Below are positions 45,045-53,258 of a stretch of 64,000 bases of DNA, piece by piece (the stretch's first letter is position 1; each line of letters starts with the position of its first letter). Below the pieces are notes generated by a model. It did no database searches, was not told the DNA's origin, and worked only from the letters and a program-made list of their open reading frames with translations. Source of the DNA: an uncultured Dorea sp. (lineage in GTDB: Bacteria > Bacillota > Clostridia > Lachnospirales > Lachnospiraceae); NCBI GenBank assembly GCA_910584095.1, contig CAJTYU010000001.1:124001-188000 (forward strand), in the 5' to 3' direction. Position numbers and translations under genes: made by a program.

Positions 45045-45121
45045 TGACAACTTTTCTTGTCAATTACAATATATCACTGACAACTTTCCTTGTCAATACG
45101 AAATGACAACTTTTTTTGTCA
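45045..45121. promoter_or_regulatory. Three operator copies over the XRE-DUF3169 promoter
   Basis: The palindrome TGACAA-N6-TTGTCA occurs at 45045-45062, 45078-45095 and 45104-45121; the 18-bp copies differ only in the centre. On the minus strand the -35 TTGACA (45091-45096) falls inside the middle copy, and the -10 TATATT (45068-45073) lies 17 bp away between the middle and proximal copies. A bound repressor would cover the promoter. Confidence 0.85.
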
Positions 45122-45271
45122 TACAGTCCGACAGACTAACGCCGCAGAATAAAGAATATGCCTTGGCGCATTCTCGCCGGGCGCGGCCGCCTGCGGCATA
45201 TTTCTTCTTCGCGCAAGCGCGCATCCTCCCGGAAGGTTTTATGACGCTGGGAAGGAAGTTTCCAATATCAT

Positions 45272-45301
45272 AAAAAGCAGCCGGTCTAAACCTGGCTGCT
45301 C
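45272..45301 (-). terminator. Terminator at the end of the nucleoside operon
   Basis: Minus strand: AGCAGCC (45294-45300) and GGCTGCT (45276-45282) form a stem, followed by TTTTTAT. It is the first clear terminator after udk-to-alkyltransferase genes. Confidence 0.75.
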
Positions 45302-45315
45302 TTAATATATCGTTT

Positions 45316-45375
45316 TTATTCCTTTTTTTCTCTGTCATAGCTCTTCTTCTCCTGCTTTCTGGGCCTGCCAAACAT
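45316..45375 (-). pseudogene. 19-codon start of a small Lachnospiraceae protein
   Basis: GGAGCG-tagaaga-ATG starts MFGRPRKQEKKSYDREKK and stops. It resembles the beginning of a roughly 60-residue protein common in this family (MFGRKKK...TYD..., often mislabelled aspartate dehydrogenase), whose remainder is missing. It could be a remnant or a short peptide gene. Confidence 0.35.
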
Positions 45376-45388
45376 TCTTCTACGCTCC

Positions 45389-45745
45389 TTACTCCCGAAA
45401 CATCCGATAAAATCTTCCTGCGTCCTCAGACGACTGCCTCCAGCCATATTTCCTTAAATCTACTTTCCAGCCTTTGTCCGTGAGACGGACTTCCACGCCC
45501 TCCTTCTCCAGCATCCGCTTCTGCAGGTCCGGCGCCGCAAATGCATTGGCGCCGCTTAAGATTCCTCTGGCATTCACAATACGATGCGCCGGTATCCCCT
45601 CTCCGGCTCTTCCCATCCGCAGGGCATATCCAACCTGTCTGGAATTGTCCGGTTTCCCGCACAATAGCGCTATCTGTCCGTAAGTTGCCGCCCGGCCATA
45701 GGGAATCTCAAGGCATACCCGCCTGACTCTCTCATAAAAATCCAT
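45389..45745 (-). CDS. Alkyltransferase-like protein (ATL, MGMT fold without Cys)
   Basis: 118 residues. The MGMT DNA-binding domain is complete: VRRVCLEIPYGRAATYGQIA, the Arg finger region NSRQVGYALRM, and the site IPAHRIVNARG, where the acceptor Cys of PCHR is Ala. ATL proteins bind O6-alkylguanine and flag it for nucleotide excision repair without transferring the group. It is the last gene of the minus-strand run. No good ribosome site; probably coupled to the preceding gene. Confidence 0.9.
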   Translation of the reverse strand: MDFYERVRRVCLEIPYGRAATYGQIALLCGKPDNSRQVGYALRMGRAGEGIPAHRIVNARGILSGANAFAAPDLQKRMLEKEGVEVRLTDKGWKVDLRKYGWRQSSEDAGRFYRMFRE

Positions 45746-45750
45746 ATCTT

Positions 45751-46098
45751 TTACAGCAGCTTACTCCAGTCTGCTTCCCTGAATCCAACCTTCACATCTG
45801 ACTCCATTACCAAAAGCGGTCTCTTCACCAGCATGCCGTCCGTTGCCAGAAGCGCGGCCTGTTCCTTCTCGGACATCCCCGGCAATTTATCTTTCAATCC
45901 CATCTCGCGGTAAAGCATTCCGCTGGTATTAAAAAACCGTTTTACCGGAAGGCCGCTGCGCTTAATCCATTCTGTCAGTTCTTCCTCCGTCGGGTTCTCC
46001 TCCTTAATATTCCTCGATTCATACTCTATTCCGTGGTCTTTCAGCCATTTCTCCGCCTTCTTACAGGTCGTACATTTTGGATAATTCACAAACAACAT
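45751..46098 (-). CDS. ArsC/Spx-family protein
   Basis: 115 residues, thioredoxin-like fold with CTTC at 9-12 (YPKCTTCKKAEKWL) and the family's central RxxxxxxP-type segment around LVKRPLLVME. Length fits YffB/Spx-like proteins. It lacks clear features of a true arsenate reductase operon. Role unknown, perhaps a glutathione-independent thiol reductase or regulator. Cotranscribed with the alkyltransferase-like gene. Confidence 0.88.
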   Translation of the reverse strand: MLFVNYPKCTTCKKAEKWLKDHGIEYESRNIKEENPTEEELTEWIKRSGLPVKRFFNTSGMLYREMGLKDKLPGMSEKEQAALLATDGMLVKRPLLVMESDVKVGFREADWSKLL

Positions 46099-46138
46099 AC
46101 CACACTTCCTCCTGTCTATTCCGCGTCTTTTGCATCTG

Positions 46139-47329
46139 CTATTCCAGTTCTTTCAGGATCGAATGCCCAATCGTATTTTCTGGCATCCGAACGCCGAAGT
46201 TCTCCGCAATCGTCGCCCCGATAACCGCAAAGGTATCCTGCTCCGGTATCTTCCCGCCTTCCTTCATGGTCTTAGAATACGCCAGAAACGGCGCATACTC
46301 TCTGGTATGGTCAGTTCCGGTATACGTGGGGTCATTTCCGTGATCCGCCGTCAAAATCAGCAGGTCGTCCTCTCTTAATTCTTCTAAAAGCACGCCCAGA
46401 TTCTTATCGAACTTCTCAATCTCTTCTCCATACCCTTGCGGATTCCTTCTATGGCCCCACAGAGCATCAAAATCTACCAGATTCGTAAAGCAGAGTCCAT
46501 GGAAATCCCTCCTGCAGATATCAATCGTCTGCTCCATGCCATGAACCGAACTGTTCGAACGGTTTGTCTCAGTAATTCCCTCGCCGCAGAAAATATCATT
46601 GATCTTTCCTACGCCGATCACATCGAGCCCCTCGTCCTTCATAGCGTTTAAAACGGTTCTTCCAGTTGGCTTCAGCGCGTAATCGTGGCGGTTGCTGGTA
46701 CGCTTGAACTCGCCCTTTTTCTTACCCACATAGGGCCTTGCTATAATCCTTCCCACACGCCATTCATCTTTCATGGTCAGCTCTCTTGCAACCTCGCAGC
46801 AGCGGTACAAATTCGCAAGATCAAAGGTTTCTTCATTTCCACAGATCTGGAGTACGGAATCCGCCGACGTATAGACGATCATCGCCCCCGTCTGTATCTC
46901 TTCCTCTCCCAGTTCCTCGATAATCTCCGTTCCGCTGGCGCTTTTATTCCCAATAACCCGCTTCCCACAGCGTTTCTCAAGCTCCTCAATCAATTCCTTC
47001 GGAAATCCCGTCTCCGTAAATGTGATAAACGGCTTCTCTGTATAAATTCCCATCATCTCCCAGTGCCCGGTCATAGTATCCTTGCCGTTGCTGGTCTCGC
47101 CCAGCGCCGTATACCGGGCCATAGGCCGTTTTACCGGCTGCATATCTCCCGCCGGATGAAGGTTCACCAAACCAAGCTTCTGCAGATTGGGGATCTTTAA
47201 GGCGCCCATAGTCTTTAAAATATTTCCAAAGGTATCCGCGCCCACATCCCCGAATCTCTCCGCATCCGGCAGATGGCCGATTCCCAGCGAATCCAGCACC
47301 ACGACAAATATTCTGTTATAATTTTTCAT
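46139..47329 (-). CDS. deoB: Phosphopentomutase
   Basis: 396 residues. Interconverts (deoxy)ribose-1-P and -5-P, linking nucleoside phosphorylase output to central metabolism. Alkaline-phosphatase-fold metal sites: [14 protein letters not shown] (Asp), [16 protein letters not shown] with the phosphorylated Thr, [10 protein letters not shown] and [10 protein letters not shown]. Full length. TAGGGAA precedes the ATG. Downstream partner of udp in the operon. Confidence 0.96.
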   Translation of the reverse strand: MKNYNRIFVVVLDSLGIGHLPDAERFGDVGADTFGNILKTMGALKIPNLQKLGLVNLHPAGDMQPVKRPMARYTALGETSNGKDTMTGHWEMMGIYTEKPFITFTETGFPKELIEELEKRCGKRVIGNKSASGTEIIEELGEEEIQTGAMIVYTSADSVLQICGNEETFDLANLYRCCEVARELTMKDEWRVGRIIARPYVGKKKGEFKRTSNRHDYALKPTGRTVLNAMKDEGLDVIGVGKINDIFCGEGITETNRSNSSVHGMEQTIDICRRDFHGLCFTNLVDFDALWGHRRNPQGYGEEIEKFDKNLGVLLEELREDDLLILTADHGNDPTYTGTDHTREYAPFLAYSKTMKEGGKIPEQDTFAVIGATIAENFGVRMPENTIGHSILKELE

Positions 47330-47358
47330 TCTGATTTTCCCTACCTTTCCTGCCCTAA

Positions 47359-47394
47359 CGCGCCGGCGCTTTCATAAATCGCTGTACCGGCGCG
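47359..47394 (-). promoter_or_regulatory. Hairpin between add and deoB
   Basis: Perfect 8-bp arms CGCGCCGG (47359-47366) and CCGGCGCG (47387-47394), touching the add stop codon, without a U-run. Probably an mRNA-stability or processing element tuning deoB. Confidence 0.5.
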
Positions 47395-48369
47395 CTATCT
47401 ATCGTATAATTTTAACAGCCTGTCTTTTACACTGTCATCTGCAAACAATGTATCTACTGCGTTTTTCATCACCTGTATAATTTCGCCGTCAGTAATTCCA
47501 TATGCCCTCTGTACAAATTCCAATTCTTTTGACAGTGTTGTATTGCTGACCGTCCGGTTATCTGTATTGATCGTCACCGCAAGCCCCGCGTTTAAAAATT
47601 CCCTCAGCGGATACCCGGAAGGTTCTTCTACCGCTCTGGTCTGGAGATTACTGATCGGGCACATTTCAATTCCGATTCGCTTCTCCCTGCAGAGCTGCTG
47701 CACCTTCCCATTCCCCCGCATGGCAATGCCGTGGCCGATGCGTCCGGCTCCCGCGGCTATTGCATCTTCGATATTTTGTACATTGCCGCATTCTCCCGCG
47801 TGTATCGTAAATGGCAGCCCCAGCTTCCGAACCTCTGCAAACAAATTCCGAAAGCGGCTCATCGGAAAAAGCGCCTCCGCTCCCGCAAGGTCTCCCGCGC
47901 AGACTCCTTCTCCTAAAAATTCTCTTGCCGAGCGGAACATCCTAAGATTGGTCTCCTCGCCGTGATGCCTCATAGCGCATACGATCACATTATACTCTAC
48001 GCCAAATTCCTGCTTCCCCTTTTCAAGCCCTGTAAGAAGAGATTCAAGAACCCGGTCCAGACTTAAGGATTCATGGATCGGGTTCAGCGGCGCAAACCGC
48101 ACCTCTGTATATACAACATTTTCTTCTTTTATCTGGCTGATAAAGTCATAGCCTGCATCCTCAAGCCCTTTTGCATCTTCAATGCAGCTGCAGGGCAGAA
48201 GGAATTTATCCAGATATTCATTCAAACTGGCGCAGCCTTCCGGCACATGAAGCTCTAAATCCCGCACCTTCCGCCCAGTCCTTTTTTCCACAAAAGCTTT
48301 GGACAGGGAACCGTCCAGATGGCAGTGCTGCTCAATTTTAGGCAGTTTTATCAGTTCTTCTAACTTCAT
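47395..48369 (-). CDS. add: Adenosine deaminase
   Basis: 324 residues. Hydrolyses adenosine/deoxyadenosine to inosine. Metal-site start PKIEQHCHLDGSL (H-x-H), HAGECGN with catalytic Glu, RIGHGIAM and the metal Asp in VTINTDNRTVSNTTL. Same operon as cdd and deoB, gap of 5 bases after cdd. Substrate assigned from these motifs and from context. Confidence 0.95.
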   Translation of the reverse strand: MKLEELIKLPKIEQHCHLDGSLSKAFVEKRTGRKVRDLELHVPEGCASLNEYLDKFLLPCSCIEDAKGLEDAGYDFISQIKEENVVYTEVRFAPLNPIHESLSLDRVLESLLTGLEKGKQEFGVEYNVIVCAMRHHGEETNLRMFRSAREFLGEGVCAGDLAGAEALFPMSRFRNLFAEVRKLGLPFTIHAGECGNVQNIEDAIAAGAGRIGHGIAMRGNGKVQQLCREKRIGIEMCPISNLQTRAVEEPSGYPLREFLNAGLAVTINTDNRTVSNTTLSKELEFVQRAYGITDGEIIQVMKNAVDTLFADDSVKDRLLKLYDR

Positions 48370-48374
48370 AATTC

Positions 48375-48812
48375 TTAATCCGCCTTATACAGCATTTTCT
48401 TCTCCAAATTCTCCGGTCCAAATCCCATCGGCAGCAGTTCTTCCAAAGTAAATACCCGGTAATCCTTCTGGGTTTTCGCCAAAATAACCTCGAAAGAAGC
48501 CCCGCAGAACTCCCTCATAACCTGTCTGCATACCCCACAGGGCGCACAGTAATCCAAACTCTCTGCGGTCTCATTTCCTCCGGCTATCGCAATCGCTGCA
48601 AACTCCCGCTTCCCATCGCCGACCGCATGAAAAAACGCCGTTCTTTCCGCACAATTCGAGGGAGTATAGGCTGCATTTTCAATATTGCAGCCTGTATAAA
48701 TACTTCCATCCTTACATAAAAGCGCCGCCCCTACGGCAAAATGTGAATAAGGGACATAGGCCCTTGCTCTCATTTCCAGCGCCCGTTTGCATAAACCTTC
48801 TCTATCAATCAT
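48375..48812 (-). CDS. cdd: Cytidine deaminase
   Basis: 145 residues from ATG 48812 (GTG at 48821 is also in frame; AGGTGA favours the ATG). Zinc site CAE in NCAERTAF and PCGVCRQ, the homotetrameric form. Converts cytidine to uridine, which udp then cleaves. Confidence 0.95.
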   Translation of the reverse strand: MIDREGLCKRALEMRARAYVPYSHFAVGAALLCKDGSIYTGCNIENAAYTPSNCAERTAFFHAVGDGKREFAAIAIAGGNETAESLDYCAPCGVCRQVMREFCGASFEVILAKTQKDYRVFTLEELLPMGFGPENLEKKMLYKAD

Positions 48813-48821
48813 GATTTTCAC

Positions 48822-49757
48822 CTACTTTGACTTCATATATGGCTTGCCGTTGGCCGCCGGAACTCTAGACTGTCCCACAAATAATACCAGAGCAAGAATC
48901 GTCACAACATACGGAATCATGGAAATCAGGTTCGGCGATACCACGTTGCTTCCTCCAAGGAGCGCCTTCACTCCATTGCAGAAGCCGAACAGCAGACACG
49001 CTTTCATAGAACCAACTGGATCGAACTTTCCGAAAATTACTGCGGCGATCGCAATAAAGCCCTGTCCTACAATGACGCTCGGCCTGAACTGGCTTACGGT
49101 TGCCAGCGTTACAAAGGCTCCACCGAGTCCTGCTAAGAATCCTGACAGGATTACGCAGATATAGCGGGTGCGGAACACATTAATCCCCAGAGTTTCGCAA
49201 GCCTGCGGATGCTCGCCTACCGCGCGCAGGCGCATGCCAAACTTCGTTTTATAAAATACGAACCCTATCAGTATAGCCAGCGCGAAACACAGATATGCAA
49301 CCGGGTAGGTACAAAGTACGTTATATAAAAACGAGCCGGACTTAAATACTCCGTTAAACATCTTCGGAAGCTTTGCAGCCGTATCCAGAGCCGGAGAATC
49401 CGAAGAGTTATCAAACATTGCTTTACACAAAAACACAGCAAGACCCGGCGCAAGGAAATTAATCGCAGTCCCCGCAATGGTCTGATCTGCGCCAAAGCTT
49501 ACGCACGCTACCGCATGGATCACTCCGAAAGCGGCTCCCGCAAGCCCGCCGCACAGGAAACCTACCCAGCCGTTCCCGGTAAAATACGCCACAACAGCCC
49601 CGGTAAACGCCCCGATGGTCATCATTCCTTCAATTCCGATATTGATAACGCCGCTCCTTTCTGAAAAGCAGGATCCAAGCGCCGCAAACATAAGCGGAGG
49701 CGTTGCAATCAGCATTGCATTAATTAGCAGTCCTAAATCTTTAATCAATACATCCAT
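48822..49757 (-). CDS. Nucleoside ABC transporter permease (NupQ type)
   Basis: 311 residues, about nine membrane helices, branched-chain-amino-acid-transporter permease fold. Partner of the permease encoded one base upstream and of the ATPase. The segment RSGVINIGIEGMMTIGAF is characteristic of BMP-system permeases. Confidence 0.9.
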   Translation of the reverse strand: MDVLIKDLGLLINAMLIATPPLMFAALGSCFSERSGVINIGIEGMMTIGAFTGAVVAYFTGNGWVGFLCGGLAGAAFGVIHAVACVSFGADQTIAGTAINFLAPGLAVFLCKAMFDNSSDSPALDTAAKLPKMFNGVFKSGSFLYNVLCTYPVAYLCFALAILIGFVFYKTKFGMRLRAVGEHPQACETLGINVFRTRYICVILSGFLAGLGGAFVTLATVSQFRPSVIVGQGFIAIAAVIFGKFDPVGSMKACLLFGFCNGVKALLGGSNVVSPNLISMIPYVVTILALVLFVGQSRVPAANGKPYMKSK

Positions 49758-49758
49758 T

Positions 49759-50832
49759 CTAGTTACCTCCCTCTTTCTTATGAAGCCTCTTTGACACGAT
49801 CATCTTAAAGATATGAGAGATCGCTATAAAAAGGATAATCGTTCCCATAATGATATCTACGACCTCAGAAGGCGCATTCACAAGGCTGAGCTTTGTTCCG
49901 CCGTACTTCATCGCCCCGTAGAACAGGCCAGCAAAAATACAGCCGATGGGATTTGAGGACGCGATCAGCGCCACGGTAATTCCCTGAAATCCGAACTGTT
50001 CCTGACTTGCAAACTGACTGATACGCCCGGACATGCCAAGCACCTGTACTGCTCCGCCAAGTCCAGCCAGCGCGCCTGATATAGACATCGCCGTCAGGAA
50101 ATTCCTGCTGGTATTAATGCCGCCGTACTCTGCCGCGCTTTTGCTGAAGCCTACCGCGCGAAGCTGATAGCCAAGGGTTGTCTTATTCATAATGAACCAG
50201 ATTAAAACAGCCGCCCCAATCGCCAAAAATATTCCCCAGTTTGCAGCGCTGCAGCGCGTCGCCGCTACAATCCCGTCCGGCAGCTTCATTCTTGCCGTAT
50301 CTGCAATATCCTTGGTGGCTTCTCCGCCGCCGCTCCTGTGAATGGACTTAAGGTTCACCACATAATTGGACAAATAGAAGGCAATCCAGTTAAACATAAT
50401 ATAAGAAAGAACCTCATGCACTCCTCTTTTTACCTTCAGAACACCTACGATGGCGCCCCATAAGCCTCCGGCAGCCATAGCCGCCAGAATACAAAGCAGC
50501 ACATGAACCGGTCCTGGCGCTTTAACCAGAATACCTACCGCGCAGGCCGCAAGGGAACCCACAACAAACTGACCCTCCGCGCCGATATTAAATACGCCTG
50601 TCTTAAATGAAAAAGCAACGCTCAATCCAGTAAAAATTAACGGACTCGCATAAACAATGCTCCACACAATATACTTGGTCTGTCCGAACACGCCGTCCGC
50701 AAGCTTTCCGTAAGCCTCGCCCGGGCTGATGCCGGCCGCAAGAAGCAGCGCGGCGCCCACGATAAAGCCAATAATGATGGATAGGAATACATACACCGCA
50801 TTCCCCTTTAAAATGCTGTTTTTCTTATTCAT
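49759..50832 (-). CDS. Nucleoside ABC transporter permease (NupP type)
   Basis: 357 residues, about nine membrane helices, with FNIGAEGQFVVGSLAAC and the coupling segment YQLRAVGFSKSAAEYGGI. Overlaps the ATPase gene by 8 bases; GGAGG lies inside the end of that gene. Moves nucleosides with the BMP lipoprotein. Confidence 0.9.
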   Translation of the reverse strand: MNKKNSILKGNAVYVFLSIIIGFIVGAALLLAAGISPGEAYGKLADGVFGQTKYIVWSIVYASPLIFTGLSVAFSFKTGVFNIGAEGQFVVGSLAACAVGILVKAPGPVHVLLCILAAMAAGGLWGAIVGVLKVKRGVHEVLSYIMFNWIAFYLSNYVVNLKSIHRSGGGEATKDIADTARMKLPDGIVAATRCSAANWGIFLAIGAAVLIWFIMNKTTLGYQLRAVGFSKSAAEYGGINTSRNFLTAMSISGALAGLGGAVQVLGMSGRISQFASQEQFGFQGITVALIASSNPIGCIFAGLFYGAMKYGGTKLSLVNAPSEVVDIIMGTIILFIAISHIFKMIVSKRLHKKEGGN

Positions 50833-52369
50833 CCTTCGTACCTCCCGCCATCATGAATCCAAGTTCCTTCTCATCCGCATCGGCTCCGGCCACGCTTCCC
50901 ACGATCCTGCCGTCAAAAATAACCTCAATCCGGTCGGACAAATCCATAATCTCATCCAGTTCAAAGGAAACCAGAAGTACCGCTCTGTTTTTATTTCTCT
51001 GCTCCACCAGATATTTGTGTACAAACTCAATTGCGCCCACGTCCAGACCGCGGGTAGGATTTACCGCGATCAGAAGCTCCGAGTCATTGGTCACTTCTCT
51101 CGCAATAATCACCTTCTGCTGATTACCTCCGGAAAGCTGGCCCGCATGGCGGTTCTCACAGCCTGAAGGCCGGATATCAAACTTCTCGATCATTTCCGAA
51201 GCAAACTGCTGTATTGCATCCTTTTTCAAAATTCCTTTATTTGAAAACTGTTTTTCTCCGAAATTCTGCAGGATCAGATTCTCAGCCACGGTAAAATCAA
51301 GCACAAGTCCGTGCTTCTGACGGTCCTCCGGAATACTGGTGATTCCATGGTCAAAAGTCTCTCTCGGCGTCTTGTTGAATAAATCCACGCCCTTCATCAG
51401 CACCTGTCCGGACTCTCCCTTACGAAGTCCGGTGAGAATCTCCACAAGCTCTGTCTGCCCGTTGCCGTCCACGCCTGCAAGACCCACGATCTCGCCCTGC
51501 CTTACGCTTATATTCAGCCCGTTTAGGATCTCTACGCCCCGGTAATCCTTCGCCTTCAGATCCTTCACCTCTAGAACGACCTCTCCCGGCGTCATCTCTT
51601 TCTTATCTACAGAGAAGGCAACGTCCCGTCCTACCATCATGGCCGCCAAATCGTTCTCGCTGCACTCTGCCACATCAACCGTATCAATATACTTTCCGGA
51701 CCGGATAATCGTACAATGGTCTGCCGATGCTTTGATCTCCTTCAGCTTATGGGTAATGATGATAACCGACTTCCCATCGGCTGTCAGATTATGGATAATA
51801 TCAATCAGCTCATTAATCTCCTGCGGCGTCAAGGATGCCGTGGGTTCATCTAAGATCAATAGATTCGCACCTCTGTACAGTACCTTCAAAATCTCAACTC
51901 TCTGCTGCATTCCGACGGAAATATCCTCCACCTTCGCATCCGGGTCAACCATCAGATTGTACTGCTCGGAAAGCTGTTTGATCTTCTCTCTCGCCGACTT
52001 GATATCCACAGTCACGCCGCTGCCCGGCTCCATACCCAGCACAATATTCTCTGTAACGGTAAAAGGAGGGATCAGCATAAAATGCTGATGTACCATTCCG
52101 ATTCCCAGATCGATGGCCTTCTGGGGGCCGTCAATCTTAACCTCTTTTCCGTCATAGAAAATCGTACCCGATGTGGGCGGATACATCCCATACAGTACGT
52201 TCATAAGCGTACTCTTTCCCGCACCGTTTTCTCCAAGGATCGCATGTACCTCTCCCTTGTGTACCGTTAAATTAATATGGTCATTTGCTGTAAAATCACC
52301 AAATTTCTTAACAATATCCTTCATCTGGAGAACTACATGGTCCTGATTCATGTTGCTTGCCTTGTCCAC
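50825..52369 (-). CDS. Nucleoside ABC transporter ATPase (NupO type, two NBDs)
   Basis: 514 residues with two nucleotide-binding domains. The first has Walker A GENGAGKST and signature SVGMQQRVEIL; the second has a degenerate Walker A (AGVDGNGQTEL) with the signature LSGGNQQKVIIAREV. Such an asymmetry is normal for sugar/nucleoside ABC ATPases. GTG start 8 bases after GAGGAGG. Confidence 0.93.
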   Translation of the reverse strand: MDKASNMNQDHVVLQMKDIVKKFGDFTANDHINLTVHKGEVHAILGENGAGKSTLMNVLYGMYPPTSGTIFYDGKEVKIDGPQKAIDLGIGMVHQHFMLIPPFTVTENIVLGMEPGSGVTVDIKSAREKIKQLSEQYNLMVDPDAKVEDISVGMQQRVEILKVLYRGANLLILDEPTASLTPQEINELIDIIHNLTADGKSVIIITHKLKEIKASADHCTIIRSGKYIDTVDVAECSENDLAAMMVGRDVAFSVDKKEMTPGEVVLEVKDLKAKDYRGVEILNGLNISVRQGEIVGLAGVDGNGQTELVEILTGLRKGESGQVLMKGVDLFNKTPRETFDHGITSIPEDRQKHGLVLDFTVAENLILQNFGEKQFSNKGILKKDAIQQFASEMIEKFDIRPSGCENRHAGQLSGGNQQKVIIAREVTNDSELLIAVNPTRGLDVGAIEFVHKYLVEQRNKNRAVLLVSFELDEIMDLSDRIEVIFDGRIVGSVAGADADEKELGFMMAGGTKDE

Positions 52370-52415
52370 TTTTGTTCCTCCTCTTTGAGTAAAATCCGCG
52401 CTGTTCCCTCTATAA

Positions 52416-53255
52416 TTAAATCACAATCACATCCCGAAGCCCTTCATCCCTCACAATACCAGCAAGGCTCTCCATCACTTCATCCGCAGGACTCTGATAG
52501 ACTGCATATTGTTCTCTTACACCAATCTGCCGGTATCGGATCAATTTATACCGGATCTCCCCGTAAACCAGATAGGGCTTCAGCAGTCTGGCCGTCTCCC
52601 TGACTGTCTGCTCATAATCAAACAGGCCCGGGACCACTACGGTCCGCACCTCATAAAGCTTTCCGGCTGCCGCCAGTTCTCTGGCATTCTTTCTTACCAT
52701 CCTCCCGGATTCTCCCGTCACTTTCCTGTGTTCTTCCTCATCCCATGCCTTTACATCCAGCATCACTCCGTCCATCGCATCCATAAGCTTTGGATGCTCT
52801 GCAAAATCCAGCGTACCGTTGCTGTCGATCAGCCTTCCCAGTCCTTCTTTTCTGCACAGTTCAAACAACTCTTCAAGAAATTCCGGATACAAGGTACACT
52901 CTCCGCCCGACACGGTGATACCCCGTATAAACGGAACCTGCTTCTTAATCTCTGCCATCACTTCTTCCGGCGTCATATGGCGGATCCTCGGGCTGCACCC
53001 GAACCTGCAGATACGGATACAGGTATCGCAGCCTGCACAAGCCGCCGGGTCAAACACCACCCGTCCGTCCCTGTTCTCTAATGCCTTCGCCGGACATTTC
53101 TCCACACATTCCATACAGCCGGTACACAGATTCCTAGTCTCCGGGTTATGGCAGTATCTGCAGTCAAAATTGCACCCCTGAAGAAATACTGCCGTCCGGT
53201 TCCCCGGCCCGTCTACCGAACTGAATGGAATGATCTTATTGATCGGCACCCGCAT
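52416..53255 (-). CDS. yjjW: Glycyl radical enzyme activase YjjW
   Basis: 279 residues. Radical SAM enzyme with the CxxxCxxC cluster at Cys28, Cys32, Cys35 (GCNFDCRYC). Inserted ferredoxin clusters: CTGCMECVEKC (Cys44, 47, 50, 54) and CAGCDTCIRIC (Cys73, 76, 79, 83). The SAM-binding GGE motif is ITVSGGECTL. Architecture matches activases with two extra 4Fe-4S clusters. It generates the glycyl radical on YjjI, whose gene ends four bases upstream. Anaerobic function only. Confidence 0.93.
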   Translation of the reverse strand: MRVPINKIIPFSSVDGPGNRTAVFLQGCNFDCRYCHNPETRNLCTGCMECVEKCPAKALENRDGRVVFDPAACAGCDTCIRICRFGCSPRIRHMTPEEVMAEIKKQVPFIRGITVSGGECTLYPEFLEELFELCRKEGLGRLIDSNGTLDFAEHPKLMDAMDGVMLDVKAWDEEEHRKVTGESGRMVRKNARELAAAGKLYEVRTVVVPGLFDYEQTVRETARLLKPYLVYGEIRYKLIRYRQIGVREQYAVYQSPADEVMESLAGIVRDEGLRDVIVI

Positions 53256-53258
53256 CGC

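Larger units (their letters stand above)
45007..45388. other. Intergenic region between XRE regulator and alkyltransferase-like gene
   Basis: 382 bases: operators, a terminator at 45272-45301 and a 19-codon remnant at 45316-45375. A 92-codon frame at 45093-45371 crosses the terminator and operator and is not credible. Confidence 0.6.

Noticed and set aside
45093..45371. 92-codon minus-strand frame
   Set aside because: It crosses a terminator and one operator copy, has no ribosome site, and its Arg/Ala-rich composition looks random.
45751..46098. Arsenate resistance gene
   Set aside because: ArsC-like fold only; no arsB/acr3 or arsenic regulator nearby.
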